From Candidatus Gerdarchaeota archaeon (GTDB taxonomy: Archaea > Asgardarchaeota > Heimdallarchaeia > JABLTI01): DNA of 14,148 nt. Where the stretch lies: positions 1 to 14,148 of the forward strand of contig JAEOUJ010000040.1 in the NCBI GenBank assembly GCA_016839405.1. Direction: 5' to 3'. Shown piece after piece: positions 1-8,900 of this stretch (position 1 is its first letter; each line of letters starts with the position of its first letter). The notes under the pieces were generated by a model. That model was not told the origin of the DNA. It saw only the letters and a program-made list of their open reading frames with translations, and did not search any database. The translations under genes and the position numbers were made by a program.

Positions 1-416
1 ATTCAATATCAAAAAACATAAATTATCTTTCTGATTCCTCAACAACTCAAATAACAATTACAGGTACTAGACCAGGAAATGCTGTTATTTCTTCATGGGT
101 ATTATTATATAAACTTGGTAAAAGTTATTTATTAAATCGAGTAAAACAATCGCTAGAATTAACTGATTATTTAATTGATCAATTGAAAACAATATCTGAT
201 ATTTCTTTTTCATTTAAACCAATAATTAATATAATCGGATTTACTAGTAAAGCTTTCAAGACAAAAGAATTAGTTGATAAACTCAGGCAAAAAGGATGGT
301 ATTTATCAATCTATAATAATTGGATAAGAATTGTTGTAATGCCTCACCTTAATCAAAAAACCATCGATAAATTCATTGTTGATCTTAAATCAATAATAAA
401 GGAGAAAAAATCTTGA
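1..416 (+). CDS. mfnA: L-aspartate/L-tyrosine decarboxylase, MfnA type (3' part only)
   Basis: This is the C-terminal 137 residues of a group II PLP-dependent decarboxylase; the 5' end lies outside the window and the first complete codon begins at base 3. The reading stays open through GTRPGNAV, which matches the GTR-SG segment of MfnA proteins, and ends with the family's C-terminal subdomain, including the recognisable stretch RIVVMPHL. The PLP lysine is upstream of the window. Archaeal members decarboxylate L-aspartate to beta-alanine for coenzyme A, or L-tyrosine to tyramine for methanofuran. The stop codon overlaps the start of coaBC, so aspartate decarboxylation feeding pantothenate/CoA synthesis is the better inference here. 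The protein surely starts upstream of the window, because the sequence before the internal TTG at 183 is already conserved. Substrate preference cannot be read from this fragment. Confidence 0.85.
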   Translation, partial: SISKNINYLSDSSTTQITITGTRPGNAVISSWVLLYKLGKSYLLNRVKQSLELTDYLIDQLKTISDISFSFKPIINIIGFTSKAFKTKELVDKLRQKGWYLSIYNNWIRIVVMPHLNQKTIDKFIVDLKSIIKEKKS

Positions 417-1666
417 GTAAATTTAAACCATCAGTTCATTCATCTATTCATGAAATAACTGGTACAAAATCCACATTACTAACAGGAAAAAAAATTGCCA
501 TTGGTATGACTGGTAGTGTAGCAATTTTAGAGATAGTTAAATTAGCGAGATTATTAATGCGTCATGGAGCAACTATTTATGCTGCTATGACTTCTGCTGC
601 TAAAGAATTAATTCAGCCTGATTTAGTAGAATGGGCTATAGGTAATCCAGTTATAACAAAATTAACCGGGCAAATTGAACATGTTCATTTATGTGGTCAG
701 CATCCTGATAAAGTTGATTTATTACTAATTGCTCCTTCAACTGCAAATACAATTGGCAAAATTGCAAATGGTATTGATGATACTGTAGTTACAACTTTTG
801 CAACAACTGCTTTTGGAACAGGTATGCCAATTGCTATAGTTCCCGCAATGCATGCAACAATGTATGATAATCCTATGGTTGTAGAAAATATTGCTAAACT
901 AAAAAAAGTAGGAGTACATTTCATAGGACCAAGAATAGAAGAAGGGAAAGCAAAAATTGCTAATAACGATGAGATTTTAGAACATATAATAGGAATTCTA
1001 TCTCCAAAAGATTATTCTAAAAAGAATGTTGTAGTAACAGCTGGACCAACAAGAATTTGGATAGATGATGTTCGATTTATTAGTAACCCAAGTTCTGGAA
1101 AGATGGGTTTAAGTTTAGCAATAGAAGCTGCGAATAGGGGTGCTCAAGTTGTTTTGTTAATAGGTCCTAACAATTTAATTATACCTTCTCTTGATAATTT
1201 AACTATTAAAAATTATGAAACACCAGAAGATCTTATTTCAATTTTAAATGACTTAAAGAAAATTGATATTTTCTTTTCTGCTGCAGCAGTAGGTGATTTT
1301 AAGCCCGAAAGACAAAATGGTAAAATTTCTTCAAAACAGGAATCATTAATCTTGAAATTATCACCAACTCCAAAAATAATTGATTATGTAAAACAGAAAT
1401 TTTCTAATGCAAAAATTATTGGCTTCAAGGCAGAATCAAAAATAACTAAAGCTGAATTAATAAAAAGAGCTCAAAAAAGTTTGAATGAACATAAATTAGA
1501 TTTGGTTATTGCTAATGTTATAGATAAGCTTGATCAAGGTTTTGCATCTGATACAAATATTATACATATTATTCAGAAGGATGGGACAGCTATAGAATAC
1601 CCAAAGAAATCTAAAAGAGAATTGGCAAAAGATATACTAGATTTATTAATATCTATTAAAAGCTAG
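413..1666 (+). CDS. coaBC: Bifunctional phosphopantothenoylcysteine decarboxylase / phosphopantothenate-cysteine ligase
   Basis: CoaBC makes 4'-phosphopantothenoylcysteine from phosphopantothenate, cysteine and a nucleotide triphosphate, then decarboxylates it to phosphopantetheine using FMN. The 417-residue protein has the normal fused order. The CoaC flavoprotein domain covers about 25-195, with GMTGSVA at 31-37, the catalytic-type histidine in the EHVHL segment near 90, APSTANT at 108-113, and PAMHATMYDNP at 144-154. The CoaB ligase domain covers about 203-415, with AGPTR at 210-214, RFISNPSSGKMG at 221-232, AAAVGDFKP at 290-298, and IANVI at 366-370. Bacterial CoaC has Asn in the PxMNxxM motif where this protein has His, and it lacks a cysteine near 172-180; both traits fit archaeal homologues as I remember them. 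The TTG start at 413 is supported by AAAGGAG at 398-404 and by its overlap with the previous stop (TTGA), which implies translational coupling. Confidence 0.95.
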   Translation: MSKFKPSVHSSIHEITGTKSTLLTGKKIAIGMTGSVAILEIVKLARLLMRHGATIYAAMTSAAKELIQPDLVEWAIGNPVITKLTGQIEHVHLCGQHPDKVDLLLIAPSTANTIGKIANGIDDTVVTTFATTAFGTGMPIAIVPAMHATMYDNPMVVENIAKLKKVGVHFIGPRIEEGKAKIANNDEILEHIIGILSPKDYSKKNVVVTAGPTRIWIDDVRFISNPSSGKMGLSLAIEAANRGAQVVLLIGPNNLIIPSLDNLTIKNYETPEDLISILNDLKKIDIFFSAAAVGDFKPERQNGKISSKQESLILKLSPTPKIIDYVKQKFSNAKIIGFKAESKITKAELIKRAQKSLNEHKLDLVIANVIDKLDQGFASDTNIIHIIQKDGTAIEYPKKSKRELAKDILDLLISIKS

Positions 1667-1753
1667 TAATTAATTAGAAAAAACTAATAAATATTACAAT
1701 TATAATCCAATAAAATAGTCAAAAAAAATCTAAATACAGGAGATATAGTCAAA

Positions 1754-2734
1754 TTGGCAGATAATACACCATTTCTTGTTATTAATCCTTGTGCTGATGC
1801 TGAACGTTTATCAAAAAAAACTGATATCATTCTTAACATGGCAAAGGAAATTTTCGGTGATTTCGGTTATGAAATGACAAAAAAAATAGGTGATGGAATA
1901 CCAATCGGTAAAAAAGCAATGAAAGATGGATATAAAGTTTTGATTTCAGTAGGTGGGGATGGAACACTTAATGAATTAGTTAATGTAGCTGCCAAAACTG
2001 ATGTGAAAGTGGGCATGATACCAGGAGGTAGTGCATGTGATTCTCATAAAACTCATGGAGTACCAAAGGATTTTATTCGAGCCTTTGAGATTGTTTCTGA
2101 AGGTTATTCCGAGAAATTTCCTGTTGGATTAGCAAAAGGCGATACTGAAAGATATTTCATTGAGATGATTAATGGTGCTTTTATTGGACAGACCTCAGCA
2201 GCTTTAGGTGATCGTTTTGCACATCTACATGGAGAGCTAGGTTATGCCTATGCTGCTATACATACTGCATTGAGGTATAAACCAATTCCAACAAAAATTA
2301 CAATTGATAATAAAATAACCCGAGAATTTAATGCTTCTGCATTAGCAGTATCATTAACTGATACCATTGCTGATTTTGAATTTATTCCAGGAAATCATCC
2401 TAGATTAGATGATTTTGCTGTATTTATTGGAAAAAATCTCAAAGGATTAAAACTTGTTCGTTTAATGCTAAAAGCATATAATGGCAAACATCTCAATAAT
2501 AAAAATGTGGAAATTTTAAGGGGTAAAGAGGTATTAATTGAGAGTGAAACACCTCACACATGGGAAATTGAAGGTGAAATACCATCACGAAATACTACAA
2601 AAATGGAAGTTCACTATATTACTAATGCAATAAACCTCCTAATACCTAAAGGATGGCAATATGGTCATAGTAAAAAAGAACGAGTAAAAGCCAAAAAAAA
2701 AGTAATGAAACGTAAACACCCATTTAATTGTTAA
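1754..2734 (+). CDS. Diacylglycerol kinase / sphingosine kinase family lipid kinase-like protein
   Basis: The 326-residue protein has the DAGK catalytic-domain fold signature. It opens with a beta strand ending in NPCAD (usually NPxSG), carries the ATP-binding motif SVGGDGTLNEL at 65-75, and has a second glycine loop IPGGSACD at 89-96. Near the end, HTWEIEGEIP at 268-277 occupies the place of the usual xxDGE motif. Relatives phosphorylate diacylglycerol or sphingoid lipids, or NAD in the wider superfamily. Here the second loop departs from the usual PxGTxNDFAR, and glutamate replaces the aspartate of DGE, so the substrate is uncertain and could be an archaeal isoprenoid lipid (inference). The last 20 residues are strongly basic, with many Lys and Arg, which could bind acidic membrane lipids. 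The TTG start follows GGAG at 1739-1742. The gene stands 87 bases after coaBC and ends 4 bases from the convergent permease gene. Confidence 0.8.
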   Translation: MADNTPFLVINPCADAERLSKKTDIILNMAKEIFGDFGYEMTKKIGDGIPIGKKAMKDGYKVLISVGGDGTLNELVNVAAKTDVKVGMIPGGSACDSHKTHGVPKDFIRAFEIVSEGYSEKFPVGLAKGDTERYFIEMINGAFIGQTSAALGDRFAHLHGELGYAYAAIHTALRYKPIPTKITIDNKITREFNASALAVSLTDTIADFEFIPGNHPRLDDFAVFIGKNLKGLKLVRLMLKAYNGKHLNNKNVEILRGKEVLIESETPHTWEIEGEIPSRNTTKMEVHYITNAINLLIPKGWQYGHSKKERVKAKKKVMKRKHPFNC

Positions 2735-2738
2735 TAAT

Positions 2739-4394
2739 TCATATTCTTGATGATGTTTTTTCTCTTGCTTCAAATAATTCTAATATTATAAATGTGAAAA
2801 AGGAAACTACTAGAAGTAGTACACCAACTGCACTAGCAGGGCCAAAATATCGATCCGAACGTAATCTGAACAACACAACTGTTAATGTTGTTAAACCAAA
2901 ATTGTCTGTGGAAAAGAAATTAGCAATTGAAAATTCTCCTAAACTTATACCTAAGGCAAAAGCAAATCCCGCTAAAAAGGATCTAAATAAAAGAGGAAAA
3001 TAGATTTTTCTAAATTTAAAAAACCATCTTGCTCCTAATGTTTGAGCTGAATCTAAAAGATCTTGATCCAAATTGTTTATTCCATTCAATAGTGCTCTAA
3101 TAACAAAAGGATATCCAATTAGTCCATGGCTTATTAAAATGAAAATCCATGGATAATTAGCAAAAAAAGAAAACCTATAAAATATTTCTCTAATCCCAAT
3201 TGATAGAGTAATTGATGAAATAGTTAATGGTAAATATGACAGTATTTCTAATGATATTGTACTTTTTCTTCTTTTCTTAATACCAATTATAATAACTGTA
3301 ATGATAGCTAATACACCAGCAATTGTTGCTGAGCCAAGAGCAAATAGTATTGTATTGCTTATTGCTCTACCTATTCTAATATGTGCAATTGATTGAAAAT
3401 CATTATTAAATAGAGTTAGATAATTATTTGAAAATTGATTTGTATTTGGATCTAAAAAGGATGTAATAATAATACTAATCATTGGCGCTAATTCTAAAAT
3501 TAAACCTAAAAATAATATAAATAATAAAATAATATTACCTGGTTTTTTTAATTTATTTTTGATTAGCAATTTTTCTCTTGGAAAAATTTCAGTTTTACCA
3601 ACCTTCTCTCTTCTTGATTGAAATCTTATTAAAATTAAATAACCAACGACTACTATTAAAATCAGAATTAATTGTACAAGAGCTAAAGCAGCAGCAATAT
3701 TTCTTTCGCCAGAAAAATAATCAGAGTAAATTTGAATTTCTGTTGATTTAAAGGAACCAGCACCAATAATATAAACTACACCGTAACTCAAAAAACAAAA
3801 AACAAATGTTAAAACTGAAGCAGATAAAATTGGTGGTAGAAAAAGAGGGAGAAAAACACGGAAAAATCTATGAAAACCCTTACTGCCTAAAGTTTTAGCT
3901 ACATCAATCATATTTTGATCAAAAGTACGATAATAAGCTGAGAAATAATGGATTACTAAAGGGATATTATAGAAAGTGTGAGCTAAAATTAATGATAAAA
4001 ATTTAGAACCTAAAAATCCCGCCTCTCCAAACAGTGAAACAAATCCCATGCCAACTAAGACAGTTGGCAATACAAATGGCACAGTAAATAATGCCATTAA
4101 AATTTTTCTTCCTCGAAATTCAAATCTTCCAAAGATGTAACCAATAGGAATTCCTACAATTAATGTAATTAAAGTGCTTAATAATGCTTGTGAAAAAGTA
4201 AATCCAAAAATATAATAATACAAAGTATCTGAAAATATAATCTTTAGAAATTCAAACGAGAATTTTGTGCCATCGTAAAAACTTGAAATTAAAACGGAAA
4301 TAACAGGAAATAACAAAAATAGAATTATTAAAGCTATAGGAAGAACTGCGCCAAAAATCTTCAAGGATTTAGATACAGTGATATTCTTTGTCAT
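2739..4394 (-). CDS. ABC transporter permease with two fused membrane domains (ThiP/FbpB-like)
   Basis: This is a membrane permease of about 551 residues in which two binding-protein-dependent transport domains are fused, giving roughly 12 predicted transmembrane helices. Each half carries the cytoplasmic EAA loop that docks on the ATPase. The first is near 165-190 (DVAKTLGSKG followed by FLPLFLPP). The second is near 448-472 (DSAQTLGARW followed by YFPLLFRS). A charged linker at about 260-285 joins the halves. This architecture is known from thiamine (ThiP), ferric iron (FbpB/SfuB) and related importers, and the sequence alone does not choose between them. ATG at 4394 was taken as start; an in-frame TTG lies six bases upstream. 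A TATA-like box at 4428-4421 would give a nearly leaderless transcript. The ATPase gene is divergent, and no substrate-binding protein is present in the window. Confidence 0.88.
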   Translation of the reverse strand: MTKNITVSKSLKIFGAVLPIALIILFLLFPVISVLISSFYDGTKFSFEFLKIIFSDTLYYYIFGFTFSQALLSTLITLIVGIPIGYIFGRFEFRGRKILMALFTVPFVLPTVLVGMGFVSLFGEAGFLGSKFLSLILAHTFYNIPLVIHYFSAYYRTFDQNMIDVAKTLGSKGFHRFFRVFLPLFLPPILSASVLTFVFCFLSYGVVYIIGAGSFKSTEIQIYSDYFSGERNIAAALALVQLILILIVVVGYLILIRFQSRREKVGKTEIFPREKLLIKNKLKKPGNIILLFILFLGLILELAPMISIIITSFLDPNTNQFSNNYLTLFNNDFQSIAHIRIGRAISNTILFALGSATIAGVLAIITVIIIGIKKRRKSTISLEILSYLPLTISSITLSIGIREIFYRFSFFANYPWIFILISHGLIGYPFVIRALLNGINNLDQDLLDSAQTLGARWFFKFRKIYFPLLFRSFLAGFAFALGISLGEFSIANFFSTDNFGLTTLTVVLFRLRSDRYFGPASAVGVLLLVVSFFTFIILELFEAREKTSSRI

Positions 4395-4517
4395 TAACAA
4401 ACCACAGCTTTATAACCCTATAATATAACCTAGTAATAAATTTTAAACATAGATTCCAAAATAATATTATGGTTGATATTAATAAAAACTATTAAAAGAA
4501 TTATTGGACTAGAAAAA
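4395..4517. promoter_or_regulatory. Divergent promoter region between ABC permease and ATPase genes
   Basis: This AT-rich spacer separates the two transporter genes. On the minus strand a TTATATTA box at 4428-4421 is about 25-30 bases from the permease start, and the heptamer GGTTATA occurs twice, 13 bases apart, at 4430-4424 and 4417-4411. On the plus strand TTTTAAAC at 4441-4448 and TAATATTA at 4462-4469 are possible TATA boxes for the ATPase gene. Promoter calls in such AT-rich DNA are weak, and co-regulation of the two genes is an inference from the arrangement. Confidence 0.35.
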
Positions 4518-5582
4518 ATGCCTTACATAGAAGTGAATAACATTACAAAGCAATTCGAGGATAGTATTGCAATCAATAACATCAGTTTTACATTAGAAGA
4601 GGGAGAATTAGTTACTTTATTAGGTCCGAGTGGGTGTGGAAAAACTACAATCTTAAAATTAATTGCTGGATTATTACAACCTGATTTTGGAAGAATAATT
4701 GTTGATGGTGTAGACGTATCAACTATTTCAACAGAAGATCGAAATATTGGTTTTGTTTTTCAATCCTATGCATTATTCCCTCATTTAACTGTAGCAGAAA
4801 ATATTGCTTTTGGATTAGAGACAAGAAAATGGTCTAAGGAATCTAAAATAGAACGAGTTAAGGAATTATTAAAACTAGTTGATTTACAGGGTTTTGGCAA
4901 GAGATATCCAAGGGAATTAAGTGGTGGTGAAAAATCTAGGGTTGCTTTAGCAAGAGCTATTGCACCAAATCCTAATTTACTACTACTTGATGAACCATTA
5001 TCAGCATTAGATGTTTCATTAAAGGATTCTTTACAAAAAGCCATTCGAGAAATACAACAGAAAATCAAAATTACTACTTTATATGTTACACATGATCAAC
5101 GTGAAGCAATGGAAGTTTCTGATAAAATAATAGTGTTAAATGAGGGTCAAGTAATAGAAGTTGGTACACCTCAACAATTATATTTAGAACCAAAGAGAAA
5201 ATTTACCGCTCAATTTCTTGGTATATCAAATATTTTTGTTGGTGATTTTGAATTAAAGGAAAAAAAATCCTACATCAAATTACCTTTTGGTACAATAGAA
5301 TTGCCTACTCTTAAAACAAAATCTAAACAAAAAAATTTAGTAGCTATTTATCCAGAACAAATTACTTTCTCCACAAGGAGTCTTGGGAATAAAAATGAAT
5401 TTGAAGGCACTCTTTTTGAAATAAGTTTTGGCGGGGAAATGGTCCAATTCAAAATTAAAATTAATGATTATTTATTGGAAATTCATTCAACAAATAAGGA
5501 AGAAGTAAGTAAATTTTCAATAGGTGAAAAATTATTCATTAGTATTCCAGAAATTTCAATTCGGATTTTAGAAGAGGAATAA
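4518..5582 (+). CDS. ABC transporter ATP-binding protein with C-terminal TOBE domain (PotA/FbpC type)
   Basis: This is the energising subunit for the divergent permease. The 354-residue product begins MPYIEVNNITKQF, the normal N-terminus of the family. It has Walker A GPSGCGKTT at 36-44, Q-loop FQSYALFPH at 81-89, signature LSGGEKS at 134-140, Walker B LLLLDE at 154-159, and the switch histidine in YVTHD at 189-193. Residues from about 265 to 354 form a TOBE-like regulatory domain. That suggests the FbpC/PotA/CysA branch rather than the shorter ThiQ. The frame is open upstream to a TTG at 4473, but that would add 15 residues with no family counterpart, so ATG 4518 was chosen. There is no clear ribosome binding site before it. 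Substrate is undetermined; ferric iron and thiamine are the leading candidates. Confidence 0.92.
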   Translation: MPYIEVNNITKQFEDSIAINNISFTLEEGELVTLLGPSGCGKTTILKLIAGLLQPDFGRIIVDGVDVSTISTEDRNIGFVFQSYALFPHLTVAENIAFGLETRKWSKESKIERVKELLKLVDLQGFGKRYPRELSGGEKSRVALARAIAPNPNLLLLDEPLSALDVSLKDSLQKAIREIQQKIKITTLYVTHDQREAMEVSDKIIVLNEGQVIEVGTPQQLYLEPKRKFTAQFLGISNIFVGDFELKEKKSYIKLPFGTIELPTLKTKSKQKNLVAIYPEQITFSTRSLGNKNEFEGTLFEISFGGEMVQFKIKINDYLLEIHSTNKEEVSKFSIGEKLFISIPEISIRILEEE

Positions 5583-5614
5583 AAGTAGTACAACTAATAT
5601 TTAACTACTTTTAT
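5579..5614. terminator. Bidirectional hairpin between convergent genes
   Basis: A perfect 11-base inverted repeat (ATAAAAGTAGT at 5579-5589, its complement at 5604-5614) has a 14-base loop. The TAA stop of the ATPase gene (5580-5582) lies in the left arm and the TAA stop of aEF-1 beta (5613-5611 on the minus strand) lies in the right arm. Each arm ends in a run of A or T, so RNA from either strand would have a hairpin whose 3' arm is U-containing. The placement suggests a shared terminator or 3'-end stabiliser; archaeal termination usually depends on U tracts rather than hairpins. Confidence 0.6.
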
Positions 5615-5877
5615 ATTCTGAATAATTGGAGTGCTTCAAATTCGCTAATACCTTCTACATTTGAGAGTGTTTCTTCAAGTAAATCTTGTAAACCATCTTG
5701 TTCATCGAAGTTGATATCTAGAACTAAAGCTTTCAAACCAAAAGCCATTGGTTGTTCACCAGTAGCAGTAATTTTCATATCTTCAGGTAAAGCAAGTTCA
5801 ATTCTTGTTTTTAGTTCTTGTAGATCTGTCTCTGGATCTTCAGGTAATATTTTATATGTTCCTACGATTCGTGCCAT
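5611..5877 (-). CDS. ef1b: Archaeal elongation factor 1-beta (aEF-1B)
   Basis: The 88-residue protein matches the archaeal EF-1 beta family in length and sequence. It starts MARIVGTYKILPEDPETDL, contains the central ATGEQPMAFGLKALVLD region at about 39-54, and ends in GISEFEALQLFRI. The family is a nucleotide exchange factor that returns EF-1 alpha from the GDP-bound to the GTP-bound state in translation elongation. It is a single ferredoxin-like domain equivalent to the C-terminal exchange domain of eukaryotic eEF1B. AAGGAG on the minus strand (5892-5887), nine bases upstream, supports the ATG at 5877. A TATA box at 5950-5943 suggests its own promoter although it lies 87 bases downstream of ileS on the same strand. 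Confidence 0.95.
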   Translation of the reverse strand: MARIVGTYKILPEDPETDLQELKTRIELALPEDMKITATGEQPMAFGLKALVLDINFDEQDGLQDLLEETLSNVEGISEFEALQLFRI

Positions 5878-5942
5878 AGTTTTTTTCTCCTTAAATTTTC
5901 AATTAATACATCAGATTTCTATCTTTTTGCTGGTTATTGTTT

Positions 5943-5950
5943 ATTATATA
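5943..5950 (-). promoter_or_regulatory. TATA box for aEF-1 beta gene
   Basis: Reading the minus strand, the purine-rich stretch GAAAAAGAA is followed directly by TATATAATA, a good match to an archaeal BRE plus TATA box. Transcription would start near 5922, giving a leader of about 45 bases that carries the AAGGAG ribosome binding site. The position in the ileS-to-ef1b gap implies that the exchange factor can be transcribed independently of ileS. Confidence 0.55.
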
Positions 5951-5964
5951 TTCTTTTTCATTAG

Positions 5965-8900
5965 TTACTTATTCTTGAGAGGAATAATAGTTAATGAAAT
6001 ATTTTTTCCATCAATTTCCCAATCAGTTGTAATTCCTTCTTTGGTTGTTCCTGTTTTAATAGAGATTGCTAGTGTTTCTGTTTTTATATACTCAAGCCAT
6101 TCATTTATAGCTTCTTTAGTTTCATTGTCACCCTTGTAAATTATCATGATGTTTTGCGTGTATTCAAGATTAGCTTCTTTTCGCATTGATTGGATTCTAC
6201 GAATAATATCTCTAACTAATCCTTCTTGAATTAATTTAGGAGTTAATTGAGTATTAATGAAAATCTGCCCTCCATTAAAAGCTGCATCTGAATATCCTTC
6301 TTTCCCACTTGAACTTATTTCAACATGTTCATCTAGAATGGTGAAATTTGCACTACCAATTTTTATTTCGAATGATTTTTTATTTTGGATATCATTTACA
6401 GCATTTTGTGCTGCTTTGCCACTAAGTTTCTTAATGGCTTCACCAATGTCAGGGGCGTCTTTCTTAAAAGCAGGTCCTAATAATTTGAAAATTGGCTTCA
6501 AACTATAATCTACCATCCTTGAAAATTCTGTTTGAAATTTGATATTCTTAACATTAAGTTCTTCTTTAATCTCAGACAAAAAATATTCAGCTTGCTTTTG
6601 TTGATCCTCTGAACAAACAATAATTGCTTCCTGTATAGGTATTCTTACCTTGATTTTAGCATCAGTTCGTGCTGCTCTTCCTGCTTTAACTATGGAAATT
6701 GATAAATCCATTTTATCTTCCAGATCTTTATTTACAACTGTTTTATCTTTATCTGGAAATATTTCATAATGAACGCTCAATCTTTTTTCCTTTTCTTTTC
6801 CTTTATACAATCTTCTAACCAAATTTTGATAAATTTCCTCTGAAACCATAGGAATAAATGGAGCAAGAATTTTTGTAATAGCAACTAAAGTTTCATATAG
6901 TGTGTTTAAAGCATGTTTTTTATCTTCTGAAATTTCTGTACTCCAGAATCTTCTTCTTGATCTCCTAACATACCAGTTACTTAAATCTTCAACAATGAAA
7001 TAATCAATTTCTGAGACAGCTTTATGAGCTTGGAATTTATCTAAATTCTTTCGAACATTAACTATAAGAGTATTTAATTTTGAAATTAACCATTGATCAA
7101 GAACAGATCGTTCTTTAATTTTAGAATTGATTGTTAAGGGATTAATATCATCAATGTTTATGTTAGTTATAAAAAATGAATAAACATTCCAGAGCGTGTC
7201 AAAAAGTCTCTTACGTGTTTCATCTATAACATCAGCTGAAAATCGAGTTGGATTCCATACAGGGAAGCTGAAAAAATACCATCTCATAGGGTCAGCACCA
7301 ATTGTATTATAAACTGATGATGGTTGAACAACATTGCCAATATGCTTGCTCATTTTTATTCCTTTTTTATCTAATACATGCCCCATTGTTAGACAATTCA
7401 AGTAGGAAGGTTTGTCAAACAAAGCAGTGCTAATTGCAAGAAGTGTGTAAAACCAACCTCTTGTTTGATCAATAGCTTCTGTAATAAAATCAATTGGAAA
7501 ATGATCATCAAATTGCTTTTTATTTTCAAATGGATAATGCCATTGAGCAAATTGCGAAGCTCCAGATTCATACCAACAATCAATTACAAAAGGTTCGCGA
7601 ACCATTTCTTTCTTACATTCAGGACAATAAAGAGAAATTTCATCAATCCAAGGTTTATGTAATTCAAAATCTTCAGGCAAATCTTTTTTCATGAATTTCT
7701 TGAGCTCTTCAATACTACCAATGCATTCTGTATGACTACAGGAACATATCCAAATAGGCAAGGGTGATCCCCAAAATCTTTCACGACTAAGTGCCCAATC
7801 AACTATATTATCTAAGAAATCACCAAATCTTCCATGTTTCAAATGAGAAGGTATCCAATTAATTTGTTCATTTGTTGCAAGAATGTTTTCTCGAAGAGTG
7901 CTCATTCTAATTAACCAAGCTTCTCGAGCATAATACATTGTTGGTGTTTTGCAGCGCCAACAAAAACCACTTGTATGTTTTTCTACTTTTTCTGTTACTA
8001 AACGATCTTCTTCTTTCAAATATCTAATAATAAATTTATCAGCATCTTTAATGAACATACCTTTCCATGGAGTTATTTCTTCTGTAAAGGTTCCATCACT
8101 TTTTACAGGTTGTAAAAATGGCAAACCTTTTTCTTGAGCTAATTCATAATCTTCAGGCCCAAAAGCTGGAGCAGTATGAACAATACCTGTACCATCTTCT
8201 GTACTAACAAAATCAGCTGTAAGAACTCTAAATCCTTTTTTCTCTTCTTTTGGTGGTAATTTTGCGAAAGGTATCAATTGTTGATAACGCAATTCCTCCA
8301 AATCTTTACCTTTGATTTCTTTAAGAATTTCATAATTGGATTCTGGAAATGTAGCTTTCAATCTATCCTTAGCTAAATAATAGAATTCATTTCCTTGTTT
8401 TATTTTAACATATGTTATGTTTTTCCCAACAGCTAGTCCAACATTTGATATTAAAGTCCAAGGAGTAGTAGTCCAAGCTAAGAAATATGTATTTGGTTCA
8501 TCAATTTTAGCAAATTTAACAGTTATAGATGGATCACTAGTTTCTTTTAATCCTTGTGAGTATTCATGGCTACTTAATGTAACTTCACATCGTGGACAAG
8601 ATGGAATTACTTTGTATCCTTTTATTAACAATCCTTTTTTCCATAATTCTTTCAAACTCCACCAAACGGATTCAATATAATAATCTTCCATTGTGATGTA
8701 AGCGTTATCCATATCTATCCAAAAACCCACTCTTTTACTCATTTCTTCCCATTCGTTAACATATTTCATAACAGATTTTCGACACATATTATTGAAATTT
8801 TTAATTCCATAATCAATTACCTCTGATTTAGAATTTAGACCTAATTCTTTTTCTACTTCTATCTCAACAGGTAAACCATGACAATCCCATCCACCAATTA

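Noticed and set aside
2728..3003. A 91-codon plus-strand open frame inside the permease gene
   Set aside because: The minus-strand frame encodes a clear ABC permease with a conserved second EAA loop nearby; the plus frame is a shadow.
4473..4517. TTG at 4473 as start of the ABC ATPase
   Set aside because: It adds 15 residues with no family counterpart and has no binding site; MPYIEVNNITKQF at 4518 is the normal family start.
5711..6139. A 142-codon plus-strand open frame across aEF-1 beta and the end of ileS
   Set aside because: It overlaps two well-supported minus-strand genes and the promoter between them, and has no binding site or recognisable domain.
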